Shown piece by piece: positions 10,593 to 22,632 of a stretch of DNA of 64,000 nt (positions are counted from its first letter, which is position 1; each line of letters opens with the position of its first letter). The position numbers and the translations under genes were made by a program. Source of the stretch: Ilex aquifolium (taxonomy: Eukaryota > Streptophyta > Magnoliopsida > Aquifoliales > Aquifoliaceae). The notes below the pieces were generated by a model. That model worked only from the letters and a program-made list of their open reading frames with translations. It ran no database searches and was not told where the DNA came from. The DNA is taken from contig OX637393.1 of assembly GCA_951799425.1 (NCBI GenBank), positions 21,989,744-22,053,743 on the forward strand, read 5' to 3'.

Positions 10593-11867
10593 CCCAAATA
10601 ATAAAAGATTTAGAGGTGACACGTAGCAAGGTCCAACGACCATGATCAAGTCAACAAAAATTCAAGGGAGATAAGATAGATACGATAAAAATGGTCTTCA
10701 TGGATCTCAAATAATGAAGAGACGTGACATTATGAGCCAATGGTTACAAACGGTTTGATGTACGATGGATTACTTCCCTCATGATCGAAAAAGATGGCTC
10801 CGACGGTTAATAGTCACCACCGGCCTAGGATACAAAGAAGGGGTCTCTCAACCACACACAATATACCATAGCCTTCATCTGCTCTGTTTAAGCTTAGTTT
10901 TACTTCTTTTACATTGTAATCGTCACTCTAGTGATCTCTTTTCTATTTTATGTCAAGTATAGTAGTAGTTCATTGAGAAATTCTTTTATGTCTCTTACAT
11001 TACTCTATTTTTTCCAAGTTATTTCAAACTTTGAATTCATTTGCTCACTACTAAGGAAATTGTTTAAGTCATTGATCTTCAAGGCAAAGAAAAACAATCT
11101 AGAAGTTGTCTTACGCTTCGTTTCAATCACCTGAATAATCACGATTTTAGAACCTCATGTCAGTTCAAATAGGTAAGGTCGTAAGTATTTGAAAACTAAG
11201 TCCTCTAGGACTTTGGCGCGCTCGCAATCCAAAATACGTCAAAAAAATACTAACATATATCTCACTATAGAAATCTATATTGAAAAGAGTTTTTTGTGAG
11301 ATGAGTAAAAGAAACCCTAGAATATAAAAAGATTTACAAATTAGAGGGATGTGTATAGCATGGGATAGACTTAGTTACTAGGGTGGGTGTAGATTGGGTG
11401 AGCTTAGTAGTTTGATAATAAAGATATAGATGGAGTAGGAATGAATATTTGTAGGGTAGAAATAGCTCAACCCTTCCATAAATTGGACACTAAAATATTC
11501 AATTTTTCTCCAGTAAGAATTTCACACTGATAAACACATTTTTTGTAATTGCATAAACATATATTTGATGGCTCCAGCTTGTTGAGCGCCTACCAAACCT
11601 TGGTCAAATTCTATCATTTAAACATTTTTTAATTAATGTTCAATAAAAAAAATAATTTCCAGTTTCCTAGTGAAAAATTGATCTAAAAATACAAAATCCT
11701 CCATGCATTTTCATTAAGAAGAAAAAGGTGGCAAAGTGAAAACTCATCTGCTAGAGTTTTTTAATTTAGCCAGAAAGATGGCAAACCTATTTTATAGCCA
11801 AGTAGATAACCTTGGTCAAGAATCAAATCAACCTTACCCAGTTTACAAGTTTTTTTTTTTTTTTAAC
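10593..11867. other. no gene seen
   Basis: AT-rich intergenic DNA between the LTR fragment and the 3' end of the homeobox gene. Short open frames lack any recognisable domain. Confidence 0.5.
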
Positions 11868-11873
11868 TTTATT
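11868..11873 (-). terminator. candidate poly(A) signal of the HAT3.1-like gene
   Basis: AATAAA on the minus strand about 320 nt downstream of the stop codon, followed at once by an A-rich run (plus-strand T-run 11,851-11,864). Position suits a normal plant 3' UTR, but other A-rich hexamers are nearby. Confidence 0.4.
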
Positions 11874-12195
11874 CAAGAACTGAAAAAAGGGGAAAAGTTA
11901 TGGTAATTTTGAGAATTTTAGAAGTGTTATAAATCCACAGAAATATAGGCATGGTTGCTGAAACTTGAAAGCTATTGGAACACCCATCCAAACTTCTACA
12001 ATATGGTTTACATACCATGTATTGATTTTCTATTATAATTTCAGATAAGTCCAAGGCATTTTCAATATTAAGTATTTGCACAAAATCAACTTCGGTATAT
12101 ATGTACACCAAAAGATACTGACAGAGAAAACCAAAAAAAGTTCGGCTGTAGCAAAACAGAATCATAAGGTGGTGCAGCAAACAGATTACTCAAAA

Positions 12196-15100
12196 TCATC
12201 TTTTCTCCCTTACATCAGCAACGGGGACATACACAACGGAAATTTCAGTCAATGTGGGTGCATCTCCTTTATTAGATCTATCATTTGCAAGTCCCAGTAA
12301 AACCCGCTGGAGTTTTTCTACCTTGCCCTTGATTTTGCAGATCCTCTCCATTTCAGCCTCTGCTTCTTGTACACCGCCTTTGGTCATGAAGTTAATTACC
12401 CTCTTTTTCTGTCTCTTAGCCTTTTCTCTTATAAGTTTCAAGGTCACATCATCGTCAAAACCCACAGCAGCCTGAATATAAAAAAATTCCAAAATGAAAA
12501 GAAGAGTATGGAAACAAGCATATTGCAGTGTGTAGACAACTACCGCTACAAACATACTTATTCGAGTAAATGACTTCAAAAATCCTTTTATTTTGGTGAA
12601 ACCACCAACCTCTCAACCTTGATCCAACCTGGTCCAACTTTGACATCTTGAAACCGACAAACAGGAAAGCCCAATCAAATCAAACTAGCAGTCTGTCTAA
12701 AGTTGGGTTGACCCACACTTGGAATGATCTTGAAATTCATAGAATTGCTTAGACAAGTCCATTATGACAGATCGTTACTGATTTTTTATAGAGCCTACCT
12801 AATGGTTAGACAGCAGATAGTATATATCTCAACAGGATTTAAACTTAGCTGCAATAATAATTCAAACTCATTACTGACTTCTAGTATAGGCTACCTAAAG
12901 GTTAGGCAGCAGACAATATATATAGCTGAACAGGAGTTAAACTTGGCTGCACAAACAATTTGACAAGCTCAATCCTGATGGTCATTGGGTGGTCTGAACA
13001 AATCAAAACCAGAATTAAATAATACCTTGTTATTGGCTGAGGACTGGAATAAAGCTTTCTTGTATTGCTTTCTCTTCAAAGGGATGGCTAGTAATGATGG
13101 GTTCTTTCTCCTTCGGAACTTTTTCAAACTCGTATGTGTCCCAACCACATTTGCTAATGACATAACGTTGGATGCCCTTCGATCAGCAGGTTTATCCTTT
13201 CCAATTTCTGACCTGGAATTCTTTAACATTTTGGAATCAATAGTATGAAATGGTATTGCTTTCCCTGCCTGCCAATTTCCGAGAGACACAATTACATTAA
13301 AACTCAAGTTTGAGTAGACTATCCTAGTAAAAAGCAGTAACTAGTTGTACGTCTGCCTCTAATTTTGAAGAACCTCCCGGAACATTCAAGTAGATAGATG
13401 CTGCTGTAATATAAGCTACTACCTTGATGTAAAGAACTCATAAGTAACTGAGTTTTAATCCATATGTTGCATTTCAGAATTCCATAACACCAGCCAAAAT
13501 AAAGCAGCGATAGTTTGTAAATAATATAGGCCAAGTAGCTTGCAATCATGAGGTGTTGGTAAAATTAGAGGACAGTTAACTTCATGCAAAATTGCAAATA
13601 GTACCGAAGATTATGCCAGTACCCCATCAACCCTCTCAACACCTTCGATTAATGGGGACCAAATTGGGCAATCGGTCCGGGGCCCCCGTCTGGTTCGGTG
13701 CTAGATAGGTGCAATGTTGTTCAGAATTAACTTCATATGGATCCCATCCTTTTTTACATCTTAAATGAACATTTACCAGAAACATTAAACCAACTGAGAG
13801 ACCAAGATGCTAAATAGGAGAAGTGTGTGGAAAACAATTGGGACAGATTAATGCAGCCCAGAAGATTTTGAAAGCATACAAGTGCAGGACTGGAATTCAA
13901 AGACAGAATAAGACCAAATATTAGTTTGTGATTAATTTATTACGTTTAGGTAATCTTTCATTGTTTTTATGCTTTCGCTGCTTGATTTTTGGTGATTTAA
14001 CCTGCTTTTCCTGGATTCCCTGCTAGCCTATCATCTGTTTTTCTTATCTGTTTACTTAGCTGAACCACAAGTCTAGTAACGAATCCGAAAATATGCACTT
14101 TGGAAAATCTGTCGACCACCACCTTACCTTTCTAGCTCTGAGTGCTAGGTAGCGCGCATTCTTGAACCATTTGCTAACCTGAAAAAAAGGAAATGCAAGC
14201 ATAATATAAGCAGGTACAGGAGATATGTCTGCAATAAACTATGAAATAATAATTTTGGTGACATCCATTGTGGATCTGCACTTTTTTCCTTGTTCATCCT
14301 CCAGTGCACTACCAGAAGCTGGATCCCATGTCCCAACAAACCTGAATGCCTCATACATAGCCCTATCTTCCATCAAATCAATTCTACCAATGCTCCATTA
14401 CCATTTTTCTGAAGCTAACGTTGGTGTGCTACAGAGTGAAAGAAAGGCTATTACTGAAACAGCATGGGGCAAGCCGTTTTTGGTAAGAACAACTTTTGCA
14501 CATGTCCAAAAATAAACAAGTCTGTTTCCTCGACTACAATATGTTGCTAATTTGAAGGAAGTACAAGCTTTAATGTTATTGTCGATGTCTTTTCTTCTTC
14601 CCTTCTTTTTTTCCTGTATTTTTCTTCCCTTTTTCAATCTGATTGTATTACCTTCCCAGATTCAAGACCTAATTGTTTGGAAAGGTTCTCCTTGACAGCT
14701 CTAGAGGGAAGTTCATTATCAGCAAATGCAAGACGAAGCTTCTGTAAATTACACAAGAAACCAAAGAGTAAGCACAGCAATTAACTAAGAACTTTTTAAT
14801 ATAACAATCTCAAAAGAGGTTCTTCTCCAAACTACCTCAACAGCACTCGGGGGAATTCTGAAACACGGCCTTTTGGTTTCTTTGCTTGAAGGTATCTTTT
14901 CTGATTCTCTGTTTTTCACATTGCATTTTTCGTCATTTTCACAGAGAGTCATAAGGGTGCTTGCCGCATCAGACTCCTTTTCTCTCCGCTTTCTTTTAGT
15001 AGGACCCCAATCTTCATCTTCACTAATTTGTTCATTGGCAGGAGCATCCTTTCCAAACATTTCCTGTGAAAAGAATAAACAAATCATATGAGATTATGAA

Positions 15101-18100
15101 GTAAAAATATGAATTTCCTCTCAAAAGAAATAGTTCCAAAACTAAAAAGCAAAAAAAAAAAAAAGAATGAATATTTTAGTGCTTATACCACAAAATAATT
15201 TATTTCCAACTCAGTACACAAGTGCATTGTAGGATTACAATGTGGCTAGCCACATATCATTAATTATACTAGGAAGCAACTTGAAAGAAAACTGCTAATG
15301 ACCTATGATTAATTTTGAGTTTTGAATCTCAAGGCCGCAACCTCTACAGTACTCACGTCATATAATTTCTTATAGTCAACTGCTAGTCGTTGCCTTCGGC
15401 CACATAATATTTCACAAGCCGTTGTCTCATCAGAATCTGCTCCACCAATTAACTCAGCTGAGGGATTTTGGGGGCCCTTGCTCCTCTTGTCTAACCTTTC
15501 AGAGCCAGAAAATACTTCACCCTTGAGTGACCAGATACCACTTGAGCTGCCTGCATCATCAGAAGCATCATCTTCAGAGTCAACTCTGTTGTAACTGGAG
15601 CTATTCTCAAAATTTTCAGGATCGTAGTCATCATCTGCGGAATCATCAGACGGCCATTCTTGTTCTGGAGACAACAAAGTATCCCCACCATCGGGTAAAG
15701 CAGCTTCTTCCTTGAAGATATCCTGTTTTGATTCCATAGAAATAAGCCTTTTTTAAAAAGTAATGAATCAGCAAAACCATGTAAAGAGGGAGGATAATGA
15801 GTTGCTAATGTGATAAACCTGCCAATTGCTATCTGAGGAGAAGTGTGTCCCAATATGAGCATTCATTGCTTCTAATATTTCTATCTTACAATCACAAAAT
15901 TTGCATAACCAGCCTTGGTCTCCTGGAGGAACTGGATAATTATGAATTACACTAGAAGTAAGTTTCAAGATGAACAATAAGCAACCATCTTACAAAATCA
16001 TGCTTACAATCAGACACCCCCAACACACCCCCACCCACCCACGCCCACTCACAGGGTTTCCAACAGGAAAAATAATGGGATGAGGAACTTACTATTTTCA
16101 GTTGACAATGGAGGATCAAGACACTTTTGGTGAAAAGCACAATTGCATGTTCCATCACAAAGTATGATATCATTATCAGGGGAAGCTTCACGTAACTTGC
16201 ATTTTGCACAGAATATCTGGACAGAAGACATAAAAATCATAAATGGATAAGTCCAGACTGTGAAATAACAACAAACCATTGTGGTAGTGAGAGTCCTCAG
16301 AGGCACAAATCAATTGTACTTTTTATTCAGCTAGCATGAATAACAAAAAAATTGTTATTTGGCACTCAGAAATTTCATCAAATAGTGTAATAGGAAAGGA
16401 AACAGAAATGGGTTATTTTGAAATAGTTAATTGTCAGTCATGTGCCACGCAGGCTTCTCAGAACATTTAAGGCCAATCTGCACAATCCAACCTCCGAACA
16501 GTTGGAACTTGGAACCAATTTTTGCAATTCCAGACACCCCGTCAATTAATCCTTTTGTAACAGCCTAACAGGAGATGCTTTTGTTCAATAGATTAACCAA
16601 AGAATGAACTAACTAGTGTTGCACGCTTACATGTTCATGATATACAGATCCATCAGGAGCAATTGCAGAGTCATCAATCTGTCCAACAGACCCAAGCAAA
16701 TCCAGCTGGCGGATGGCATCACGAATCCCAAGTTTACATTTCAATATCTGCTTCTTGGCTCTTTTCAGTTCATTTTCTGGCTTGATTTTTTCGCGACTGT
16801 GGAATAAATTAGCAGGGAATGCTGATATATGCAAACAGTTTACATACGAACAGGCAAAAATTTTGACAAAGAAAAGCCTCTATAAGGAAAACCAATATAA
16901 CTACAATAATGATGGAAAAACTATACAAGTTCTCTCAACAACACTCTAATTTTTAGAGTTTATTTTATGCTTCATATATTATCTTTAATTCTTAGTCTTT
17001 TTATACTTGTTTTGATTAGTGGCATCCACACAAAAAGAAAAAGTTAGAAAGGAAACCCAAAGCATTTATCGTTGCAGAACTCATATTTAGTATCAAGAAC
17101 AAATAAATAAAAGTTCAAATTGTAAGCTACAAGGAATCGAAAAGTCTCCATGTCCACTATACTTGACATCTGGCCTACCGTGCTAGTATTTCCTTCCCTT
17201 CCATTCCAGGATCATGAGATTGAGACATTCGTTCATCAGATATATAATATTTTAATTATCTCCTGTTAAACACATCCTTTTTGAGTCTTCATACATCACC
17301 AGCTATATGTTATTACAGCCCTAATAATTTGATGACACTTTCTGTTTAGTAGTCTGTAGGTCACTTTTTCGCTATTCAAATCAAAAGAAGTTTAGTCATC
17401 TGCTACAGTAGTGTAATTGACAATCAAATGAGAACAAGTTCACCTGGTACTTTTTTCCTTTTATTACTTTGAGTAGTATATTCTATCTTGCATCTATCTA
17501 CCCCATATATAATATGGTAATCATCCCCTGTTCAACATATGCTTTTTGAGGCTTTATATATCACCATCAAACTAATTTCTGATATCCATTATTCTATGAA
17601 AATTTTGAAGATCTATATAATAAATCAGCTAGCAGTTTGAAAGTATATCCCCTTCATATTTTCCCCCTCAAATCCATCACATCACCCGCTCTTCTCTCTC
17701 ACCCATTCCCTCACAATCTCTTACCCATCACTCAATCACTGATAGAGCCGGGACGCCACTCCCTTCACCTCCCCCTTCTCTGCCCTCTCCGTCTCTCTCC
17801 CTCCCTCTGTTCAACACCACTTCTCTCTCTCGCACATCCCCACCCATAGCCACATACGTTGCACTAGACTGTCAAAATCCGACACGACACGATTAACCGA
17901 CACGAATATACACGAATTAAACGGGTTTGGGTGATAAACGGGTTGACACGCCAAACACGTTTAATAAACGGGTCGTGTTCGGGTGAGACCTGTCAAACCG
18001 TTTTTCACACGTTTACCCGTTTAAATAAAATTAATATAATAATAAATTAATAATTATTTTAAAAAAATTAGCAAGAAAAAAGAAGTAAAGAAATCAATAC

Positions 18101-20464
18101 CAAAAAAAAAAAAGTAAAGTAGTAGTTCAAAAACAAAGGAGGGGAGATGGGGAACACTTCAAAGATAAAGGCAAACCAATGCCTTTTGTTTTTGTCCCAC
18201 ATTGAAAAATGAGAGGAGAGGGGGAGGATTGAGTTGCCTATAAAAAGGCAATGGCCTCTTGCCTTTTTTTTAAGCCTTCAAGTCTAATTTTTTATGAAAT
18301 TTGGCTAAAAATTCCTCTTTTTTGAGGTAAGTACATTTGAAACTAAAAAAAAAATAAAGTATTAAAATTTGTTGATATAATTATTTTAAAATTAAATGGG
18401 TTAAACGAGTCGTGTCGTGTTACCTGTTTATTAAACGGGTCGTGTTCGTATTGAGATTTTTCACCCGTTTATTAAACGTGTCGTGTACGGGTTTACATAT
18501 TTTTCACCCGTTACCCGTTTAACCCGACACGTAACCGTTTAACCCGACACGTTTGACACTCCTACGTTACACCGAAAGACTCACCGCAACAACTCTCTCT
18601 CTCGCACATCCCCACCCATAGCCACATACGTTGCACCGAAAGACTCACTGCAACAACTCCACTGCATCAGCACAACCAAGGTATTTGTTTCTATCTCCTC
18701 TCCCCCCTCCCCCTCTCCGTCCCTTGCTCCACTCACAAACGCAGGCACAACCCCCTCCCCTCTCCTCTATCTATCCCCTTCTCCAACACACAAACGCACA
18801 ATTTCTCCCCCTTCCCCCTCACCCCCAAACTATCTAGAAAACACAAAAACCCTCACCCCCAAAATCCCCCCAGAAACACACAAACCCTCTCCCCCAAACA
18901 CCACAACAAAGAGCCACACCCAGGTATATATCCCTCTACTTCCCCATCTTTGCTCCTTTCCTTTATCTCCCACTCTCTCCGTCAGATCTCCTCCTTCACC
19001 ACCACCACCACAACCCCACCCCATAATCCCAGCCCACGTCATCCCCAAAGGATCTAAAACTCATCACATGCACACACATAAGCACACTCACGCAACACTT
19101 CACACACCCATAGATTCCCCCCTTCTCTCTCTCATATGGGCATTATCAATGAGCGCCTATAAACTGTTCAACCAAATACCCCAAAGATTCTTGACACAAA
19201 CCATATTTTTCACACACAGGCACACACCTTTGCTATCAACCCACTACAAAATCTGCCACCACAGCTCCATCTCCTTCTTCCAACCCCCACCCCACACCCC
19301 AACTCCTCCACCCACCATATTCTACCACCAACCAGTTTTGGACATATTGTGCTAATTAATTTTGTTATTATTTGGGTGTTAAATTTGATATTTGGTGTTG
19401 CTTTGATATATTGTATTTCTACTTGGTTGATGGGGAAATCTATTAGTACTTAAGTTTTTCTATTATCTATTTAATTGGTTTTTGTTTTTATGCCATTTCA
19501 TGATGGCTTCATTCTTTGAAACCCGAGACCTTCAAAAATTGATTGTTATTGGTGTTTCTTGGGCAATTAGATTGCAATTGCTTAATAGTTGACAGCGGTA
19601 AGGTTTTTTGAGTTCATAACTATCTAAGTGTGTATGTATATACCAGACTTAGACTTTATGGTTTTTTAATCCTTTTTCATGTAAATAATTCTCAATTTTT
19701 TATTGATAATTGTTTATTTGTATGCCCATTGGTAATTTGGCATCATATTCTTACTTGAAAGATGAAAATTATAACTGAAATGCAGTTGCTTTTTCTATTC
19801 GTGAATTTAGATAGTTTTTCAATTATTAAGGCTCTTTCAAAATGCTAAATATAGAAATCAAAGTCCCATCAATTGCTGCCTAAGATTTATTTCATTAGAC
19901 ACTATCTATAATACATCTTTCAGGACATGTCATATTGTACCAGTCAAGTAAAAATAAAAACCAAATGAAAAATTTTTCATACCTCTGACCTTTCCAACCT
20001 TCCATGGAGTAAGCATCAATAAGGTTCTGCTCCAGCTTCATTTTTATCAGCAGGTACCTTGTCCTCCTTTGCAAGCGGGAAGCTTCATCAAGCTCCGCGT
20101 TATCCTTTGACCTCTTTCGTTTCCCCCTTTTCTTTAACTTTTCAGGTTTGAGATCCCCATTGTCATTCGCGTCAAAGACTATTATATGATATTTTTCATT
20201 TTGATGTTTCAAAGAAGACCGCTTCTTGGGGGACTTGGATTTATGCAGACTTGCTTTTTTGAGTACATTTCTTCTTGAGTTACTGTTCATGCCTTTGCTT
20301 ACATGGTCAATAGGTTTGTTCTTTGACAGGTTTGAACCGATAGTATGTCCATAAAATTTGCGTTTTAATTTGGGCTTCCCTCTGTTCGATTTCTTTGTAC
20401 AATTCTTTATATGCAAGGAGTTTCTAAACTTCTTGATATTTTGTTTCTTTCCAGCTCCAGCCAT
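12196..20464 (-). CDS. HAT3.1: PHD-finger homeodomain protein, HAT3.1-like
   Basis: Nuclear DNA/chromatin-binding transcription factor of the plant PHD-homeodomain family. Ten coding exons, all GT-AG: 20464-19983, 16796-16631, 16216-16093, 15931-15819, 15722-15357, 15063-14836, 14741-14652, 14178-14128, 13268-13026, 12471-12196. They sum to 2,139 nt (712 residues plus stop) with every phase matching. Layout: Lys/Arg-rich N-terminus (1-150); basic, Leu-rich helix (about 140-205) before the PHD finger; C4HC3 PHD finger with C219, C222, C236, C240, H245, C248, C267, C270; acidic Ser/Asp/Glu region (about 310-365); homeodomain about 480-540 with WFKNAR at 527-532; predicted coiled coil near 630-690. 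Length is close to Arabidopsis HAT3.1 (about 720, from memory). No stop or frameshift was seen. The start MAGAGKK is chosen because it follows a 5'-UTR splice acceptor; an upstream Met in the same frame (20,518) would lie in the intron. The PRHA-type paralogue is the main alternative. Confidence 0.93.
12774..12952. repeat. intronic tandem duplication
   Basis: In the last intron, a segment of roughly 80-95 bp (containing CTACCTAATGGTTAGACAGC, 12,796-12,815) is repeated imperfectly about 95 bp further on (CTACCTAAAGGTTAGGCAGC). Both copies run into TATATAT and a TTAAACTT(A/G)GCTGCA motif. No coding meaning is evident. Confidence 0.7.
17865..18562. mobile_element. non-autonomous DNA transposon (hAT- or MULE-like), 698 bp
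   Basis: Flanked by TACGTTGCAC (17,855-17,864) and TACGTTACAC (18,563-18,572), a 10-bp target duplication with one mismatch. The ends carry short inverted TGTCAAA motifs, and both subterminal zones are packed with ACACGA / TTAAACGGGTCGTGT repeats in opposing orientation. An empty-site copy of the target exists next door (18,594 onward), which supports the boundaries. No transposase frame. A 9-10-bp duplication favours MULE, 8 bp would favour hAT; I cannot decide. Confidence 0.75.
18194..18245 (+). promoter_or_regulatory. snRNA-promoter-like USE plus TATA inside the transposon
   Basis: GTCCCACATTG (18,194-18,204) matches 10 of 11 positions of the plant snRNA upstream sequence element RTCCCACATCG. 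TATAAAA begins at 18,239, leaving 34 bp between, the spacing known for Pol II-type plant snRNA genes. Downstream sequence is not an snRNA I recognise. It could be a chance or repeat-borne match. Confidence 0.4.
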
Positions 20465-21845
20465 ATTGATTTCACATATATCAAACTGAAAAATTACAGA
20501 AGGAAGAGAAGAAATCAATAACTTCTAATAGCGCGGGTAAAGAATTATCTAATCAGTGCAACTGTAATTGCAAGAGCATGGATTCACACTCTATGACCAA
20601 AGATATATGCTGGGATACTATAGCTTCCATTACTCCTATTTTAAGATCTAGCTGCAAGTATCATCAAAATTTACAAAAACATATCCTACAAGCCATGCCA
20701 ATGTGTATGGGTGTGTGTGTATGTCATTGACTAATGACTACTTAGTATAAATGAATCCCACTTGATCTCATGGAATTTTTTTTTTCTATTTGTCCGTAAC
20801 ATCTGCTAAGAGTACAATTGATGATACAACCCAAATGATCATGAATCAAACATTGACCAAGCATGGAGAACAAGGATAGAAACATAAAAATTATAGCAAT
20901 GGAAAAAGGCACATGTTTTGGACAGGACAGAGCTACTCTTGTAAAGACCAAAGGTCAGATCCCTGAGACAATTCGGCAATAAGAAAAAGGCTACACCTAG
21001 AAAATTGAGAACAATCATCAATTCAGACACGGACCACATTAACTACATGCACAGAATCTGGAACAACAACTAACCACAATGTCTTCCAGAGGCATAGGTG
21101 ATCATAAGAAATGCCCTCAAATATAACATTAGCCCCTGATTTATTATACTACGTTTGAAGAAAGAGAATTATTAAAAAAAAAGCTTCACTTATGAAAATC
21201 CAAGCAAAAAATCTGACCCTCTATTGAAAAATTGATATCATAAACGGAAGTGATTGATTTGAAAACTCCACCATTAAATAGGATGTAAAAAATCAAATAT
21301 TCAATGGTAAACTATTATAGACAAGTGAATGATAGCAAAATAACCCACGAAAATGGTTCAAAGAATAAGGGTTCTCATCATCACATTGCCTTTTCTTCTC
21401 AACTATGACAAACCCATTCTCATCAAAAAAAAGATTTACAGAGCCAAGAGATCAAAATAGGAACTTTTGTCCAAGCAAAGCTCAGATTCACCCACTCATA
21501 TACTCAGTTGTTGAACAAAATTCTGTTAAATACAGAGCAATCCACGAACCATGATTACCTAAAAAGAAGTGCAAAACAAGAACCCTCATGAAATAACATA
21601 ACATTCATCGTTTCAAGAAAGGAGCAGACAGCTGAAAAGCATTAATCTTTTTTCACATTGGTCTAAACAACATACAACCTAGGATCTTTAAAAAAGAAAT
21701 TCTACACACACCAGGGACAATTCAAGGACTAAATCTCAAGAAAACATAATAGAAACCAAGAATTTGCATGTCACCCCATATGCGTATATAGAATATACAA
21801 GGAAAATAAATCACCTGAAGGTATGGAGAGAAATAAAGATCTGGA
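20465..21845 (-). other. 5' UTR exon and leader intron of the HAT3.1-like gene
   Basis: A splice acceptor (TTTTTCAG) ends at 20,486, 21 nt before the start codon. A matching donor CTTCAG|GTGA is at 21,815/21,814, about 30 nt downstream of the transcription start expected from the TATA box. The model is a short leader exon (about 21,845-21,815), a 1.3-kb leader intron and then the first coding exon. The intron holds no gene that I can see. The model is inferred from motifs only. Confidence 0.5.
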
Positions 21846-21873
21846 GCTATAAGAAAAGCTCAATAGCCAATGC

Positions 21874-21881
21874 TATTTATA
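21874..21881 (-). promoter_or_regulatory. TATA box of the HAT3.1-like gene
   Basis: TATAAATA on the minus strand, placed correctly relative to the predicted leader exon. The next 140 bp upstream is comparatively GC-rich for the region. Confidence 0.5.
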
Positions 21882-22020
21882 CAGACATGTGAGGGTCAAT
21901 GGTGACGTGATCTAGATTAGGCGAGTCTTCAAATTCGTTTTTTGAAATAGTTTTCTGTCTTTTCGCAAGTCTCGTCAGTCTCTCGTCGCCGCTACTCTGC
22001 CTCCTCGTCTTCCCGGCCAT
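21877..22020 (-). CDS. small 47-residue ORF upstream of HAT3.1-like promoter
   Basis: ATG at 22,020 (MAGKTRRQSSGDERL...) to TAA at 21,879-21,877, just overlapping the TATA box. Base composition is more GC-rich and codon-like than its surroundings, and the product is basic then acidic. I recognise no family. It may be a remnant first exon, part of an alternative transcript, or chance. Confidence 0.2.
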   Translation of the reverse strand: MAGKTRRQSSGDERLTRLAKRQKTISKNEFEDSPNLDHVTIDPHMSV

Positions 22021-22185
22021 TATACGTATCTCAATGGACCAAATTTTAATCCGAGAGTATATTTAATCGGATATCGATTAATATTTTAATTTGTTTATTT
22101 GAATCTAATTAAATCTTTTAAATTGATTTATATTTCGATACATTTAAATTTGATTTGATAAAAATTTGATATATATATATATATA
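22021..22185. other. AT-rich spacer, no gene seen
   Basis: AT-rich DNA ending in an (AT)n run at about 22,168-22,186, into which the first Helitron is inserted. Confidence 0.5.
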
Positions 22186-22632
22186 TCTATATAATAAAGT
22201 AGCTTACAATTCAAATCTCAAAAGATAAACAAAATGACTTTTAATATTCGCGGTTGAGATCGCTTTAAATTTTACTTTAAAATTAATCTAACGGTTAATA
22301 TTAACACTCTAAATTTAACAGGAAAAATAGGCTCTTAAGGGTGTGTTTGGAGTGATTTTTTAAAATTACTTCTACAAATTATTTCTCACAAATACTTTAA
22401 AAAAAAAAAAATAATGTTTGAAATCGTCCCACCACTATCTCTACCACCACCACCACCACCACCACCACCACTACCTCTACCACCACCACCGTCACCGCCA
22501 CCATCGTCGTCACCACCGCCATCGCCGCCGTCGCCAAAAATAATTGTGATTTGATTTTGGATATGAATATAAATATGTTTATTGTTTACCATTTTTTATT
22601 ATTTTGTGCCTTCAGGCACAGGTAATAACTAG
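22186..22632 (+). mobile_element. non-autonomous Helitron, copy 1
   Basis: 5' end TCTATATAATAAAGTAG after an A. The 3' end has the hairpin GTGCC-TTCA-GGCAC (22,606-22,619) ten bases before CTAG (22,629-22,632). No Rep/helicase coding. The interior holds a (CCA/CCG)n tract. Confidence 0.8.
22433..22535. repeat. (CCN)n tract in Helitron copy 1
   Basis: CCA/CCG/TCA triplets for about 100 bp. Open frames on both strands here are artefacts of the triplet repeat. Confidence 0.9.

Larger units (their letters stand above)
16797..19982 (-). other. 3.2-kb intron of the HAT3.1-like gene
   Basis: Donor GT at 19,982-19,981 and acceptor AG at 16,798-16,797 flank this unusually long intron, which separates the basic N-terminal exon from the PHD exons and joins in phase (GGT CAG AG|T CGC). 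It carries a C/T-rich, transcript-leader-like stretch (about 17,640-19,330) with a 43-bp duplicated segment (17,822-17,864 and 18,594-18,636) and one DNA transposon (17,865-18,562). Short open frames on the plus strand are low-complexity Pro/Ser/His runs and are not called. Confidence 0.85.

Noticed and set aside
17637-19355. C/T-rich plus-strand frames in the large intron
   Set aside because: Low-complexity Pro/Ser/His strings inside an intron of the opposite-strand gene, with no splice or domain support.
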